The position numbers and the translations under genes were made by a program. The notes under the pieces are model-generated. The model was given only the letters and a program-made list of their open reading frames with translations, did no database searches and was not told the origin of the DNA. Of a stretch of DNA of 64,000 nt, positions 16,768 to 24,643 are shown piece by piece (within the stretch, counting starts at the first letter, position 1; the number at the start of each line of letters is the position of its first letter). The stretch spans positions 1 to 64,000 of the forward strand of contig NZ_VSFA01000023.1 of NCBI RefSeq assembly GCF_008119785.1, in the 5' to 3' direction. This DNA is from Micromonospora sp. MP36 (lineage in GTDB: Bacteria > Actinomycetota > Actinomycetes > Mycobacteriales > Micromonosporaceae).

Positions 16768-16852
16768 CGGACCCGATCCCCTTCCCCTGCGGTTGGAGCC
16801 ATCCTACGGGCAATTTGCGTCCCGCCATTGACCTCGGCGCAACCCGTTGACC

Positions 16853-16868
16853 GGCGGTCTATACCAGT
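16853..16868. promoter_or_regulatory. dre-like operator in the GntR/ABC importer divergent region
   Basis: GGCGGTCTATACCAGT, core GGTCTATACC at 16856-16865. It sits in the 160-base gap between the regulator start (16767, minus) and the substrate-binding protein start (16928, plus). The core is the reverse complement of the one at 12440-12449. Position fits autoregulation and control of the importer operon. Confidence 0.6.
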
Positions 16869-16927
16869 ATTAATCTCGGCTGGTCCGCTGCGTCCAGCGG
16901 GTGGCGGCCACGACGATCGGAGATGCG

Positions 16928-18196
16928 ATGCCCAGTAGACGCGGTGTGTTGGGGGCGGCAGCGCTGCTCGCCTTCGCCCTTACTGCGTGCGCGCCAGGCA
17001 GCGGGGGCGACAGCGACGCCGTCAACCTAAAGGTCTGGGGCTGGCGGCAGGAGGATGTCGCGGCGTACAAGAAGATCTTCCAAAGCTACGAGAAGGCGCA
17101 CCCGGGCGTGACCGTGGAGTACGTCCCCTACAAGAACACCGAGTACGACACGATCCTCAAGACCGGGCTCACCGATGCCAACGGCCCTGACGTCGCGCAG
17201 TTGCGCTCCTACGGACTGCTCCAGCCGCTGGTCGGCTCCGGCAGCCTGGTGCCCCTCGACGACCAGGTCGACACGCTGAGCGGATTCCCGAAGCCGATCC
17301 TCGACGGCGCGAAGGGCGAGAAGGACGGGCACGTCTACGGGGTTCCGTTCGCGATCCAGACGCTGCACGTCATCTACAACAAGAAGGTCTTCGCCGACAA
17401 CGGCATCGCCGCCCCCACCACCTGGGCGGACATGATCGCGGGCTTTGACAAGCTCAGCAAGGCGGGCGTCACCCCGCTGGCGAACACCGTCACCGACAAG
17501 TGGATGCTGCCGATCGAGCAGGAAATCTTCGGCGCCACCACGTACGGCGGCCCCGACTACCTCACCAAGATGCTCAACGGCTCGGCGAAGTTCACCGACG
17601 CGCCCTGGGTGAAGTCGCTCGAGACCTGGAAGAGCACCCAGAAGTACTGGCCGTCGCAGGCGTCCGGGGTGAGCTACAGCGACGCGCAGGCGCTCTTCAC
17701 CTCCGGCCGGGCCGCCGCGTTCCCCGGTGGCGTGTGGGAGCTCGCCGGGTTCAAGAAGGCCAACCCCCAGCTCGACATGGGCATCTTCAACGTGCCGCCG
17801 GCGCCCGGCGCGGCGGTCGACAAGACGCTGGTGCCCGGCTACGTCGACGGGTCGTTCGGCGTCTCGGCGAAGTCCCGCCACCGGGACGCGGCGCTGGACC
17901 TCGTGCGGTGGATGGCGACGGAGCAGTTCGGCACGGCGCTGTCCAACGAGCTTCAGCAGATCTCCCCGGTACCGGGCGTCGAGCCGCAGGACGAACTCCT
18001 GGCGCAGGCGCTCAAGGGGTACCAGGCGAACCCCAGCCCGTACGTCACCTACGCGTACTTCTCCGGCGGCACACCCACCGCCTGGGACCTCGCCTCCGAG
18101 GCGTTCTCCGACTACGTCCTGGGCCGGAGCAACGCCGCCGACGCGGCTGCACACATCCAACGAGGGGTCGATCAGTGGTTCCGGCCCAAGAACTGA
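16928..18196 (+). CDS. Sugar ABC transporter substrate-binding lipoprotein
   Basis: ATG 16928 with GGAGA five bases upstream gives a 422-aa protein with a typical lipoprotein signal: basic start, hydrophobic core, lipobox LTAC with Cys21. The remainder is an SBP_bac_1/8 fold (NLKVWGWRQEDVAAYKKIFQ, VYGVPFAIQTLHVIYNKKVF, AFPGGVWELAGFKK). It is the ligand receptor of a CUT1-type importer together with the next two permeases. An aminosugar or GlcNAc-oligosaccharide ligand is inferred only from the neighbouring GH84, kinase and SIS genes. A strong stem-loop directly follows its stop. The operon has no ATP-binding subunit, as is common in actinobacteria that share MsiK. Confidence 0.88.
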   Translation: MPSRRGVLGAAALLAFALTACAPGSGGDSDAVNLKVWGWRQEDVAAYKKIFQSYEKAHPGVTVEYVPYKNTEYDTILKTGLTDANGPDVAQLRSYGLLQPLVGSGSLVPLDDQVDTLSGFPKPILDGAKGEKDGHVYGVPFAIQTLHVIYNKKVFADNGIAAPTTWADMIAGFDKLSKAGVTPLANTVTDKWMLPIEQEIFGATTYGGPDYLTKMLNGSAKFTDAPWVKSLETWKSTQKYWPSQASGVSYSDAQALFTSGRAAAFPGGVWELAGFKKANPQLDMGIFNVPPAPGAAVDKTLVPGYVDGSFGVSAKSRHRDAALDLVRWMATEQFGTALSNELQQISPVPGVEPQDELLAQALKGYQANPSPYVTYAYFSGGTPTAWDLASEAFSDYVLGRSNAADAAAHIQRGVDQWFRPKN

Positions 18197-19125
18197 CGGG
18201 TCGTCCTGCCCGGCGGTCACGCCGCCGGGCAGGGCGGGTCTCGGCAGGGTGGATCACGTCGTTCTGCCTGCCGGCGTTCGCGCTCTACGGGCTGTTCCTC
18301 GTGGTGCCGCTCGTCACCGCCTTCTACTACGGGCTGTTCCGCTGGGACGGCACCCAACGGGGGGAGTTCGTCGGGATCGGCAACTACCGGGAAATCCTCA
18401 CCCGCTACCCGCTGAGCGACGAGATCCCCGCCGCGCTCGGGCACAACGTGCTCTTCTTCGTCGGCACCATGGCGATCCAGAACACCATCGGGCTCGGCCT
18501 GGCGGTGCTCCTGCACCGCAACCCCTGGGGCAAGCGGCTGTTCCAGACGCTCTTCTCGCTCCCGTACCTGATCAGCCCGCTGATCGTCGGGTACATCTGG
18601 TCGCTGTTGCTGAGCCCCACCTTCGGCCCGATCAACTTCGCGCTCCGAGCGGTCGGCCTGGACGCGTGGGCGCGGCCGTGGCTCGGCGAGCCGGACCTCG
18701 CACTGCCGGTGCTGATCGTGGTCAACGCCTGGCAGTGGATCGGCGGACCGATGCTCATCTTCGGCGCCGCGCTGGCCGGCATTCCGCAGGAGCTGGAGGA
18801 GGCGGCCGCGATGGACGGCGCGTCACCGACCCGGACGTTCTGGAGCATCCGGTTCCCACTCCTGATACCGGCGGTCGGGGTGATCACCGTGCTGACGTTC
18901 ATCGGATGCTTCAACATCTTCGACCTCGTCTACGCGCTGGGCGGCTCCGACGGCGGGCCCGGCGGCGCCATGGACGTGCTGGGCCTGCTCTACTACCGGA
19001 CCGCCTTCCGGGGCGGCAGCAACGCGATCGGAGAGTCGTCGGCGTTGGCCATGCTGATCTTCGTGCTCATCTTCGGCGTCTCCCTGGCCTTGGAGCGGAC
19101 GCTGCGCCGCCGGGAGGTCCACTGA
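18175..19125 (+). CDS. Sugar ABC transporter permease 1 (CUT1 family)
   Basis: The only canonical start before the first membrane helix is GTG 18175, so the gene overlaps the binding-protein gene by 22 bases; GAGGGG lies nine bases upstream. 316 aa with six hydrophobic segments, beginning about residue 25 (FCLPAFALYGLFLVVPLVTA). The permease EAA loop is clear: PQELEEAAAMDGASPTRTFW, then IRFPLLIPA. It is the MalF/UgpA-like half of a CUT1 importer paired with the next gene. Its first 20 codons contain the 12-bp stem-loop at 18205-18233, so translation initiation may be tuned by RNA structure. Confidence 0.85.
   Translation: MVPAQELTGRPARRSRRRAGRVSAGWITSFCLPAFALYGLFLVVPLVTAFYYGLFRWDGTQRGEFVGIGNYREILTRYPLSDEIPAALGHNVLFFVGTMAIQNTIGLGLAVLLHRNPWGKRLFQTLFSLPYLISPLIVGYIWSLLLSPTFGPINFALRAVGLDAWARPWLGEPDLALPVLIVVNAWQWIGGPMLIFGAALAGIPQELEEAAAMDGASPTRTFWSIRFPLLIPAVGVITVLTFIGCFNIFDLVYALGGSDGGPGGAMDVLGLLYYRTAFRGGSNAIGESSALAMLIFVLIFGVSLALERTLRRREVH
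18205..18233 (+). promoter_or_regulatory. Strong intercistronic stem-loop after the binding-protein gene
   Basis: CCTGCCCGGCGG (18205-18216) and CCGCCGGGCAGG (18222-18233) form a perfect 12-bp GC stem with loop TCACG, starting eight bases after the lipoprotein stop. Such hairpins behind binding-protein genes protect upstream mRNA or partly terminate transcription, giving excess binding protein over permease. No T-run follows. Confidence 0.65.
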
Positions 19126-20025
19126 ATGAAGACCACCCTTCGCACCGTCCCCCGCCCGGCAGGGAAGATCAGGGCCGAGGCCACGCGTCCGCGCGGCACC
19201 CGTCACCGTTCGCTGCTGCACGGCGCCGGCAACCAGCTCCTCCTGTGGGCGTACGCCGCGATCGCCTTCGGCCCGCTGCTGCTGGTGCTGATCGGCTCGC
19301 TGCGGCCCAACGCGGAGATCCTCCGGGCGCCGGTCGGCCTGCCCAGCTCGTTCGACCTGAGCAACTACACCCGTGCGTGGCAGACCGCCTCGATCTCGAC
19401 GTACTTCATCAACTCCCTGACCGTCACCTGCGCTTCGGTGGCATTGTGCGTCAGCGTGTCGGCGATGGCCGCCTACGCCCTGGCCAGGTGGAAGTTCCGG
19501 GGCCGTGCCCTGCTGGCGGCGTTCTTCCTGTCCGGGTTGATGATTCCCGCGAAACTCGGCCTGCTGCCGGTGTTCTACATGTTCCAGTCGATGGGTCTGA
19601 TCGACAGCCGGATCGGGTTGGTGCTGCTCTACGCCGCGAGCGGCATCCCGTTCTCGGTCTTCGTGATCATGGGGTTCATGCGGGGGCTGCCAGGGGAACT
19701 CGAGGAGGCCGCGCGGATCGACGGGGCGAACGAGGGCCGTCTGTTCGTGTCGGTCGTCCTGCCCCTGATGCGGCCGGCGCTCGCGGTGGCCACGGTCTTC
19801 CAGTTCGCGCCGACCTGGAACGACTTCTTCTACCCGTTGGTACTGCTGCGCAGCGGCGACAAGTACACCATCCCGGTCGGGCTGACCCGGTTCTTCGGCG
19901 AGTTCGCCGCCGACCGCGGCACCCTGTTCGCCGGGCTCGTGATCGCCCTGGTACCGCTGGCCGTGGTGTTCGCGCTCGCGACCAAGCAGATTGTCGCAGG
20001 GCTGACCGCAGGGATGTCGCGATGA
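19126..20025 (+). CDS. Sugar ABC transporter permease 2 (CUT1 family)
   Basis: ATG 19126 directly follows the previous stop. 299 aa, MalG-like: a basic N-terminus, six membrane helices starting near residue 35, and the EAA loop LPGELEEAARIDGANEGRLF followed by VVLPLMRPAL. The C-terminus (LFAGLVIALVPLAVVFALAT) is the usual last helix. It pairs with permease 1. The stop overlaps the start of the kinase gene (ATGA), so import and phosphorylation are translationally linked. Confidence 0.88.
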   Translation: MKTTLRTVPRPAGKIRAEATRPRGTRHRSLLHGAGNQLLLWAYAAIAFGPLLLVLIGSLRPNAEILRAPVGLPSSFDLSNYTRAWQTASISTYFINSLTVTCASVALCVSVSAMAAYALARWKFRGRALLAAFFLSGLMIPAKLGLLPVFYMFQSMGLIDSRIGLVLLYAASGIPFSVFVIMGFMRGLPGELEEAARIDGANEGRLFVSVVLPLMRPALAVATVFQFAPTWNDFFYPLVLLRSGDKYTIPVGLTRFFGEFAADRGTLFAGLVIALVPLAVVFALATKQIVAGLTAGMSR

Positions 20026-20957
20026 CAACAACGATCACCATCGACGGCGGCAAGTCGGAACTTCGGCTGCTGCTGCGTTCCCCGGCGGGCCGCCAGATCG
20101 GCGTCGGCCCGGGCTTCTCCTACCGGCCGGACGAGGACGGCGTCGACCGGATACTGGCCGCCGTTCGTGGCGCCGCGGCGATGATCTCCCTCCCCGCGCA
20201 GGTGGCCGGCGTCGTCGCCGGCCTGACCGCAGTACCGGGGGAGCGCGCCGAGCGCCGACGGCTGGCCCTCGCCCTCGAGCGGCAGTTCGGCGGCCCGGCC
20301 GTCGTCGTGGAGGACAGCGTCCTCGCGCACGCCGGCGCCCTCGGCGGTCCCGGCGTACTGCTGTGCGTCGGCACCGGCACGACCGTGCTCGCGGTGGACG
20401 CCGGCGGCGACCACGTGCGGCTCGACGGATGGGGTCCGCACCTCGGTGACAGGGGCAGCGCGTACGCCATCGGGTTGGCCGGAATGCGCGCCGCGACCGC
20501 GTCGTACGACCAGGTCGGGCCGGCAACCGTGCTGGTCGACCGCCTCGTCGCGGCATTCGGCGGCGTCGACCTGGCCTCGCTTCAGCGCTACTACCGGGAC
20601 CCGGCCATGATCTCGCGTACGGCAGCCTTCGCCCGCTCGGTGCTCGACGCGGCCGCCCAGCCTGACCCGGTGGCGGGCCGGATCTGCGCCGAGGCCGCGA
20701 CCGATCTCGCCGACGCGGCGCAGGCGGCAACCGACCGGCTCGGTCTCAGCGGGGCGGCACGCCGGGTGTCCTTCAGCGGACGGCTGCTGACCCCAGGAAA
20801 CGCTCTGTACAAGGCGCTGTCGGCCGAACTCAAGGCCAGAGGGCTGCCCCTGGTCACGCCCAGAGCGGAGCCGCTCGACGGCGGTCCGGCGCTCCTGAGC
20901 GGTGCCGCCCCCTACGCACGCCTGCTGGGGCGCCAGGAATTCGGTGCCGGCGCATGA
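20022..20957 (+). CDS. BadF/BadG-type sugar kinase, probable N-acetylglucosamine kinase
   Basis: ATG 20022 overlaps the permease stop; 311 aa. It is an ASKHA-fold kinase: phosphate-1 loop TITIDGGKSELRLLLRSPAG, phosphate-2 region LLCVGTGTTVLAVD, a GWGPHLGDRGSAYAIGLAGM segment typical of BadF/NAGK-like kinases, and the adenosine motif near VSFSGRLLTPGN. The first motif has DGGKS where family members usually have DGG.T/S. Family members phosphorylate GlcNAc or related aminosugars in the cytoplasm. The context of GH84, importer and SIS protein supports this substrate, though MurNAc or GalNAc cannot be excluded. It is about 15-30 aa shorter than many NAGK-type enzymes. Confidence 0.78.
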   Translation: MTTTITIDGGKSELRLLLRSPAGRQIGVGPGFSYRPDEDGVDRILAAVRGAAAMISLPAQVAGVVAGLTAVPGERAERRRLALALERQFGGPAVVVEDSVLAHAGALGGPGVLLCVGTGTTVLAVDAGGDHVRLDGWGPHLGDRGSAYAIGLAGMRAATASYDQVGPATVLVDRLVAAFGGVDLASLQRYYRDPAMISRTAAFARSVLDAAAQPDPVAGRICAEAATDLADAAQAATDRLGLSGAARRVSFSGRLLTPGNALYKALSAELKARGLPLVTPRAEPLDGGPALLSGAAPYARLLGRQEFGAGA

Positions 20958-22198
20958 GGGTCGGACACGGGGTGGCGCGGCTCGAGGTCGTGCCCGGAGA
21001 ACCCATGGGTGGCTACGCCGACCGCTCCGACGGCGTCCAGAACGTGCTCGACCCGCTGGAGGTCCACGTCGTGACCTTCGCCGACGACGGCCACCGGTTC
21101 GCGCTGGTGGTCGCGGACCTGATCTGCGTCAACGTCGACGTCGTCGACCGGATCCGGACCGCCATGCGGGGCATCGGCGTGCAGTCCTGCTGGGTCGCCG
21201 CCACCCACACCCACGCGAGCCCCGAGGCGGGCTGCAGCCCCGGCGGCGAGGCCACCCCACGGCACGTCGCCGACCGGCTCGAAGCCGCATCACTCGCGGC
21301 CGCACGGTCCGCCATGGCATCCGAGCATGCCGCCAGACTCAGCTCCGCCCGCACGATGGTTCCCAAGCTGGCGGGTCACCGCAACATCGCCGACCCGAGG
21401 CCCCTGGACATTCCCGTCGACACCATCGTGGTCACCGCGGGTACCGAGGTGGTGGGGCTGGTCGTGGTCTCACCGGTCCACCCGACCATCCTTCCCGCCG
21501 ACAACAACCATGTGAGCGCGGACCTCAACGGCGGCATCCGCCGGGCGCTGTCCGCACCGGACAGATGGGTCGTCGTCGCCACCGGTGCGGCCGGCAACAT
21601 CAGTACCCGGCACACCCGCCAGGGGCGGGGGCTTGACGAGGCGGATCGGCTCGGCGCCTGGCTGGCCGACCGGGTCGAACCGGTATCGCCGCGCGTCGGC
21701 AGAGGTAGCCCGACGCCGCTACGCCCGCCGGTCTCGCGAACAGTGACGCTCGCGCCGAAACAGCCAGCGGAGCTCGACGTCGCCGTGCGCCAGACCCCGC
21801 AACCCAAGGTCGGAAACGAACGCAGCCACTGGGTTATGCAACAGGGGCGGCGGATCGCGGAGGAACAGGCCGCCCGCCAGCGCACGGAACCGTACGTGAT
21901 CGACGTGGAGGCGGTGGACCTCGACGGGGTCACCGTCGTGGCCGTTCCCGGCGAACTGTTCCTGGAACTGGGCGAAACGATCCGTTCCGCAGCGCCAGAC
22001 CAGGTAGGGGACATTGTGGTCCTCGGCTATGCGAACGGCTACCTCGGCTACCTACCCACCCGCGACACGCAACCCTGCTACGAAACCTATGCCAGTCCGG
22101 TCACCTCGGGCAGCGGCGAGATCGTCGTCGAGGCCGCCGTCGAGGCCGCCGTAGAGGCCGCCCGCGACCGTAAACATTTCAGGAGGATCAATGCCTGA
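20954..22198 (+). CDS. Neutral/alkaline ceramidase-like protein (N-terminal domain type)
   Basis: ATG 20954 overlaps the kinase stop; 414 aa. The N-terminal half has the ceramidase-like features MGGYADR, LVVADLICVN, CWVAATHTHASPEAG (metal-binding His cluster) and ATGAAGNIS. The C-terminal half has VVAVPGELFLELGETIR and VVLGYANGYLGYLPT. True neutral ceramidases are about 650-750 aa and secreted. This one is shorter, lacks a signal peptide and lies inside a sugar-catabolic operon, so hydrolysis of an amide in an aminosugar derivative in the cytoplasm is at least as likely as a lipid substrate. That is inference. The 3' end overlaps the SIS gene by eight bases and has an imperfect GAGGCCGCCGT repeat. 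Confidence 0.7.
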   Translation: MRVGHGVARLEVVPGEPMGGYADRSDGVQNVLDPLEVHVVTFADDGHRFALVVADLICVNVDVVDRIRTAMRGIGVQSCWVAATHTHASPEAGCSPGGEATPRHVADRLEAASLAAARSAMASEHAARLSSARTMVPKLAGHRNIADPRPLDIPVDTIVVTAGTEVVGLVVVSPVHPTILPADNNHVSADLNGGIRRALSAPDRWVVVATGAAGNISTRHTRQGRGLDEADRLGAWLADRVEPVSPRVGRGSPTPLRPPVSRTVTLAPKQPAELDVAVRQTPQPKVGNERSHWVMQQGRRIAEEQAARQRTEPYVIDVEAVDLDGVTVVAVPGELFLELGETIRSAAPDQVGDIVVLGYANGYLGYLPTRDTQPCYETYASPVTSGSGEIVVEAAVEAAVEAARDRKHFRRINA

Positions 22199-22940
22199 GC
22201 CTGCCTACGCCACCATCGCCCGGAACGCACTCGAACAGGTCCTGACAGCACAGCTCGATGCCATAGAGGCAGCGGCCGGGCTCGTCGCCGACGCCATCGC
22301 CGCCGGTGGTGTCCTACAGGCGTTCGGGACTGGCCACTCGCGGATCGTCACCCTCGAACTCGCGGCGCGTGCCGGCGGGCTCGCCGCCGTCAGCATGCTG
22401 GCGGTCAAGGATCTCGTGATGTTCGGCGGCGCCGACCCGGGGCCGATCCTCGATCCGACCTACGAGCGCGAGTCCGGCCTCGCCGAGCGGATCTACCACC
22501 TTGCCGCGCCCTCCAAGCACGACGCCTTCCTGATCGTCTCCAACTCCGGACTCAACGCCGCCGTCATCGAGATGGCAGCGCTGGCCCGCGAGCGCGCGCA
22601 TCCGATCGTGGCGGTCACCTCACTGGCACACACCCGATCGGCCAGCGCCCGCTCGACACAGGGACCGCATCTCGCTGACCTGGCCGATGTGGTGATCGAC
22701 AACCACGCGCCGGCCGGGGATGCGGCACTGGAGATCACCCCAGGAGTTCGGATAGGGGCGGTTTCGTCGTTCACCGGAGTCCTCATCGCGCAGCTGCTCA
22801 CCGAACTGGTCTGCCGCCAACTGCTGGGCCGCGGCATCGATCCGCCCGTCCACGTATCCGCGAATCTCGCTCAGGGCGACGCGCACAATCGCGTCCTCTA
22901 TGAGCGGTACCGCGATCAGGTCCGCCCGATCGAACCCTGA
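22191..22940 (+). CDS. SIS-domain phosphosugar-binding protein (UPF0309-like)
   Basis: ATG 22191 with AGGAGG eight bases upstream, inside the end of the ceramidase-like gene; 249 aa. It is a single SIS fold: GGVLQAFGTGHSRIVTLELA, the phosphate-binding Ser-rich loop LIVSNSGLNAAVIEMA, and a C-terminal helix HVSANLAQGDAHN. UPF0309/SIS proteins bind phosphorylated aminosugars; relatives include GlcN-6-P isomerising domains and MurNAc-6-P etherases. It follows the kinase, so it probably acts on or senses the phosphorylated product. It is the last gene of the import-phosphorylation operon (16928-22940). Confidence 0.8.
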   Translation: MPEPAYATIARNALEQVLTAQLDAIEAAAGLVADAIAAGGVLQAFGTGHSRIVTLELAARAGGLAAVSMLAVKDLVMFGGADPGPILDPTYERESGLAERIYHLAAPSKHDAFLIVSNSGLNAAVIEMAALARERAHPIVAVTSLAHTRSASARSTQGPHLADLADVVIDNHAPAGDAALEITPGVRIGAVSSFTGVLIAQLLTELVCRQLLGRGIDPPVHVSANLAQGDAHNRVLYERYRDQVRPIEP

Positions 22941-22981
22941 TCGGGCCTGCACAGAGGCGCACCTCGATTTAATCTTGCCGC

Positions 22982-23419
22982 GTGAGGAAACGTCTGCGGG
23001 CCATGTTGGGACTGGCCGTGGCCGGCGTGCTCGCCGTACCGGTCGCCGTGCTCGGCGTCCACGTGACCCACCCTCGTGACGAGGACGAATACCTGGCGCA
23101 CCTCAAGCAGTACGGCGACCTGCAAAGCGACCGGCCGCTGGAGGTGTTGCCGCCGACCGCGGATCTGATCGCCGAGGGTGATGCGGCGTGCGACTGGCTG
23201 CGCGAGCAGCCGTACGCCCTCTGGCGGCACGACCCGGACTACCGCGAGTCGGCCGTCTTCGCACGATATCTCCGGAACCTCGGCGACCGCTCGCCGAAGT
23301 GGGGCGACGCACTGCCAGGTCTGGGATCGGTGGCAGGGGCCGCTTGGGGCTACCTCTGCCCGGCGGACTGGGAGTTGCGGCAACCCCGCCGCCACCCCTT
23401 CACCCCCAAGCCAGATTGA
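22982..23419 (+). CDS. Hypothetical secreted or membrane-anchored protein, DUF732-like
   Basis: Read from GTG 22982; 145 aa. The N-terminus is basic with a hydrophobic segment (about residues 7-27, AMLGLAVAGVLAVPVAVLGV), a signal peptide or anchor. The remainder is hydrophilic with DEDEYLAHLKQYGDL and GDAACDWLREQPYALWRHD, reminiscent of small actinobacterial exported proteins with a helical DUF732-like core. Two cysteines (about residues 64 and 130) could pair. It lies 41 bases after the SIS gene and may or may not share its transcript. No function is proposed. Confidence 0.5.
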   Translation: MRKRLRAMLGLAVAGVLAVPVAVLGVHVTHPRDEDEYLAHLKQYGDLQSDRPLEVLPPTADLIAEGDAACDWLREQPYALWRHDPDYRESAVFARYLRNLGDRSPKWGDALPGLGSVAGAAWGYLCPADWELRQPRRHPFTPKPD

Positions 23420-23586
23420 ACGACGCAAGTGCCCTGGTCGTGCCTCTACCGGACGGGGAGCGGTGGGCGTTGGCCGTACAGCCATCCGTACAGCCAAAGC
23501 TGGATACTCATGCCCGACTTCGCCGGACAACCACGGACGGGCTGACCAGAGGGGAACAACACCCGCTCCCAGCCCTCACTGTCTAC

Positions 23587-23917
23587 GCCGTTCCCCGCTG
23601 CCCGGGGGACCTACGCCCCATCGTGATCATCCCGCTGGCGAGCCACACCGAGCAGATGGTCAAGGTCGGCTCGCGACCGGCCGGTCGCCGTCGCGAGCGT
23701 CCCGAGCGGGTCGGCATGCCCGCGACCGGCCAGGTCCTCGAAGACCGCGAGCAGGTCGATCTCGAAACCGTCCGCGGTCGTACCCCGCGCCTTGGCCAGT
23801 TCGGCGAGCCGGCCTTCGATATAGCGGCGCACCATCACCTGGTACGCCCCGACGCTCGGCATCTCGTGGGCCTCGGCGACCATGTCGTCGACCTGCCGGC
23901 CCATCCGGTGCAGGACC
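23587..23917 (+). repeat. 331-bp direct repeat, right copy
   Basis: Same sequence and orientation as 5771-6101 (about 97 percent identical). Here the contained gene continues intact beyond the repeat end, so this copy probably represents the original locus and the left copy the duplication. Distance between copies is 17,816 bases. No integrase gene lies between them. Confidence 0.9.
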
Positions 23918-24096
23918 GCCGACGTCACGCCCCATTGGCGGACCTCGGGCGCCGCGCCGTCGGCCAGGCGGATGATCACCTCATCCGGGCCGCTGATTTC
24001 GTGCGACCCGTCGTCGTTGTGCCAGCGGGCCGTGATGACGTAGCCCTCGTCCTCGCGGGACAGCTCAACGGGCCGGTCGCGATTCTCCTGGGACAT
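23611..24096 (-). CDS. Conserved hypothetical protein (161 aa), intact copy
   Basis: Start set at ATG 24096 (MSQENRDRPVELSREDEGYV), which has AGGAG three to four bases upstream; a GTG at 24117 would add seven residues. The first 45 residues look like a small beta domain (YVITARWHNDDGSHEISGPD), the rest is helical with FEIDLLAVFEDLAGRGHADP. It has no membrane segment. The C-terminal two thirds are duplicated at 5795-6101. I do not recognise the family. The acidic helical C-terminus and lack of catalytic motif suggest a binding or accessory role. Confidence 0.6.
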   Translation of the reverse strand: MSQENRDRPVELSREDEGYVITARWHNDDGSHEISGPDEVIIRLADGAAPEVRQWGVTSAVLHRMGRQVDDMVAEAHEMPSVGAYQVMVRRYIEGRLAELAKARGTTADGFEIDLLAVFEDLAGRGHADPLGTLATATGRSRADLDHLLGVARQRDDHDGA

Positions 24097-24178
24097 ACTC
24101 TCCTGTCTTTCCGGCACCTCGTGGGCGCCTGCTGCCTGCCCGCGGTGGCGGCCAACTGTCGTACCTGCTCCACCCGGA

Positions 24179-24643
24179 TCAGGGTGTGGGAGTGGCCGCG
24201 CTCAGGATGCTGCCGAAGAACACCATGACGGTGAAGATGATCATCGGGGCGGCGAAGACGTAACCGAGGACGAGACCGGCGACGGCCATGCCGTGCCCAG
24301 ACCGGGCGCCGTCCCGGGTTTCTCGCATGGCGAGGTGGCCGAGGATGACGGCCAGGATGCACGGCAGCCCGAACAGGCACCAGCCGCCGAGCACGCCGAG
24401 GATCCCGAGCACCAGCGACGCCGTGGCCATGCCTGAGGTCAGCGGCGGCTGCACGGCGAGGGCCCGCGCGGCCTGCGGGAAGGCCTGGTACGGCACAGCC
24501 GATACCTGCGGGTACGCGCCGGCCGGTGCGGACACCGGCGGGTAGGGCCCGGGAACAGCGGACACCGGCGGATACGGTCCGGGCAGAGCGGGAACCGGCG
24601 GCTGAGGGCGGGTGGGGTCGACGCCGGGCTGGGGGTAGGTCAT
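24179..24643 (-). CDS. DUF4190 membrane protein with Pro-rich N-terminus
   Basis: 154 aa from ATG 24643. Residues 1-60 are a Pro/Tyr/Val-rich repeat region (PGPYPPVSAVPGPYPPVSAP). Residues about 70-150 hold two hydrophobic helices around ETRDGARSGHGMAVAGLVLG, the DUF4190 signature. Such proteins are small actinobacterial membrane proteins of unknown role. Its ATG overlaps the stop of the 134-aa gene (ATGA), making it the third gene of a coupled trio led by the SMC-like ATPase. That linkage is unusual for a DUF4190 protein. Confidence 0.8.
   Translation of the reverse strand: MTYPQPGVDPTRPQPPVPALPGPYPPVSAVPGPYPPVSAPAGAYPQVSAVPYQAFPQAARALAVQPPLTSGMATASLVLGILGVLGGWCLFGLPCILAVILGHLAMRETRDGARSGHGMAVAGLVLGYVFAAPMIIFTVMVFFGSILSAATPTP

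Noticed and set aside
17727..20957. 1,076-aa plus-strand frame across binding protein and permeases
   Set aside because: Only the part from ATG 20022 is a kinase; the rest is Arg/Pro-rich frame-shadow of the three transporter genes.
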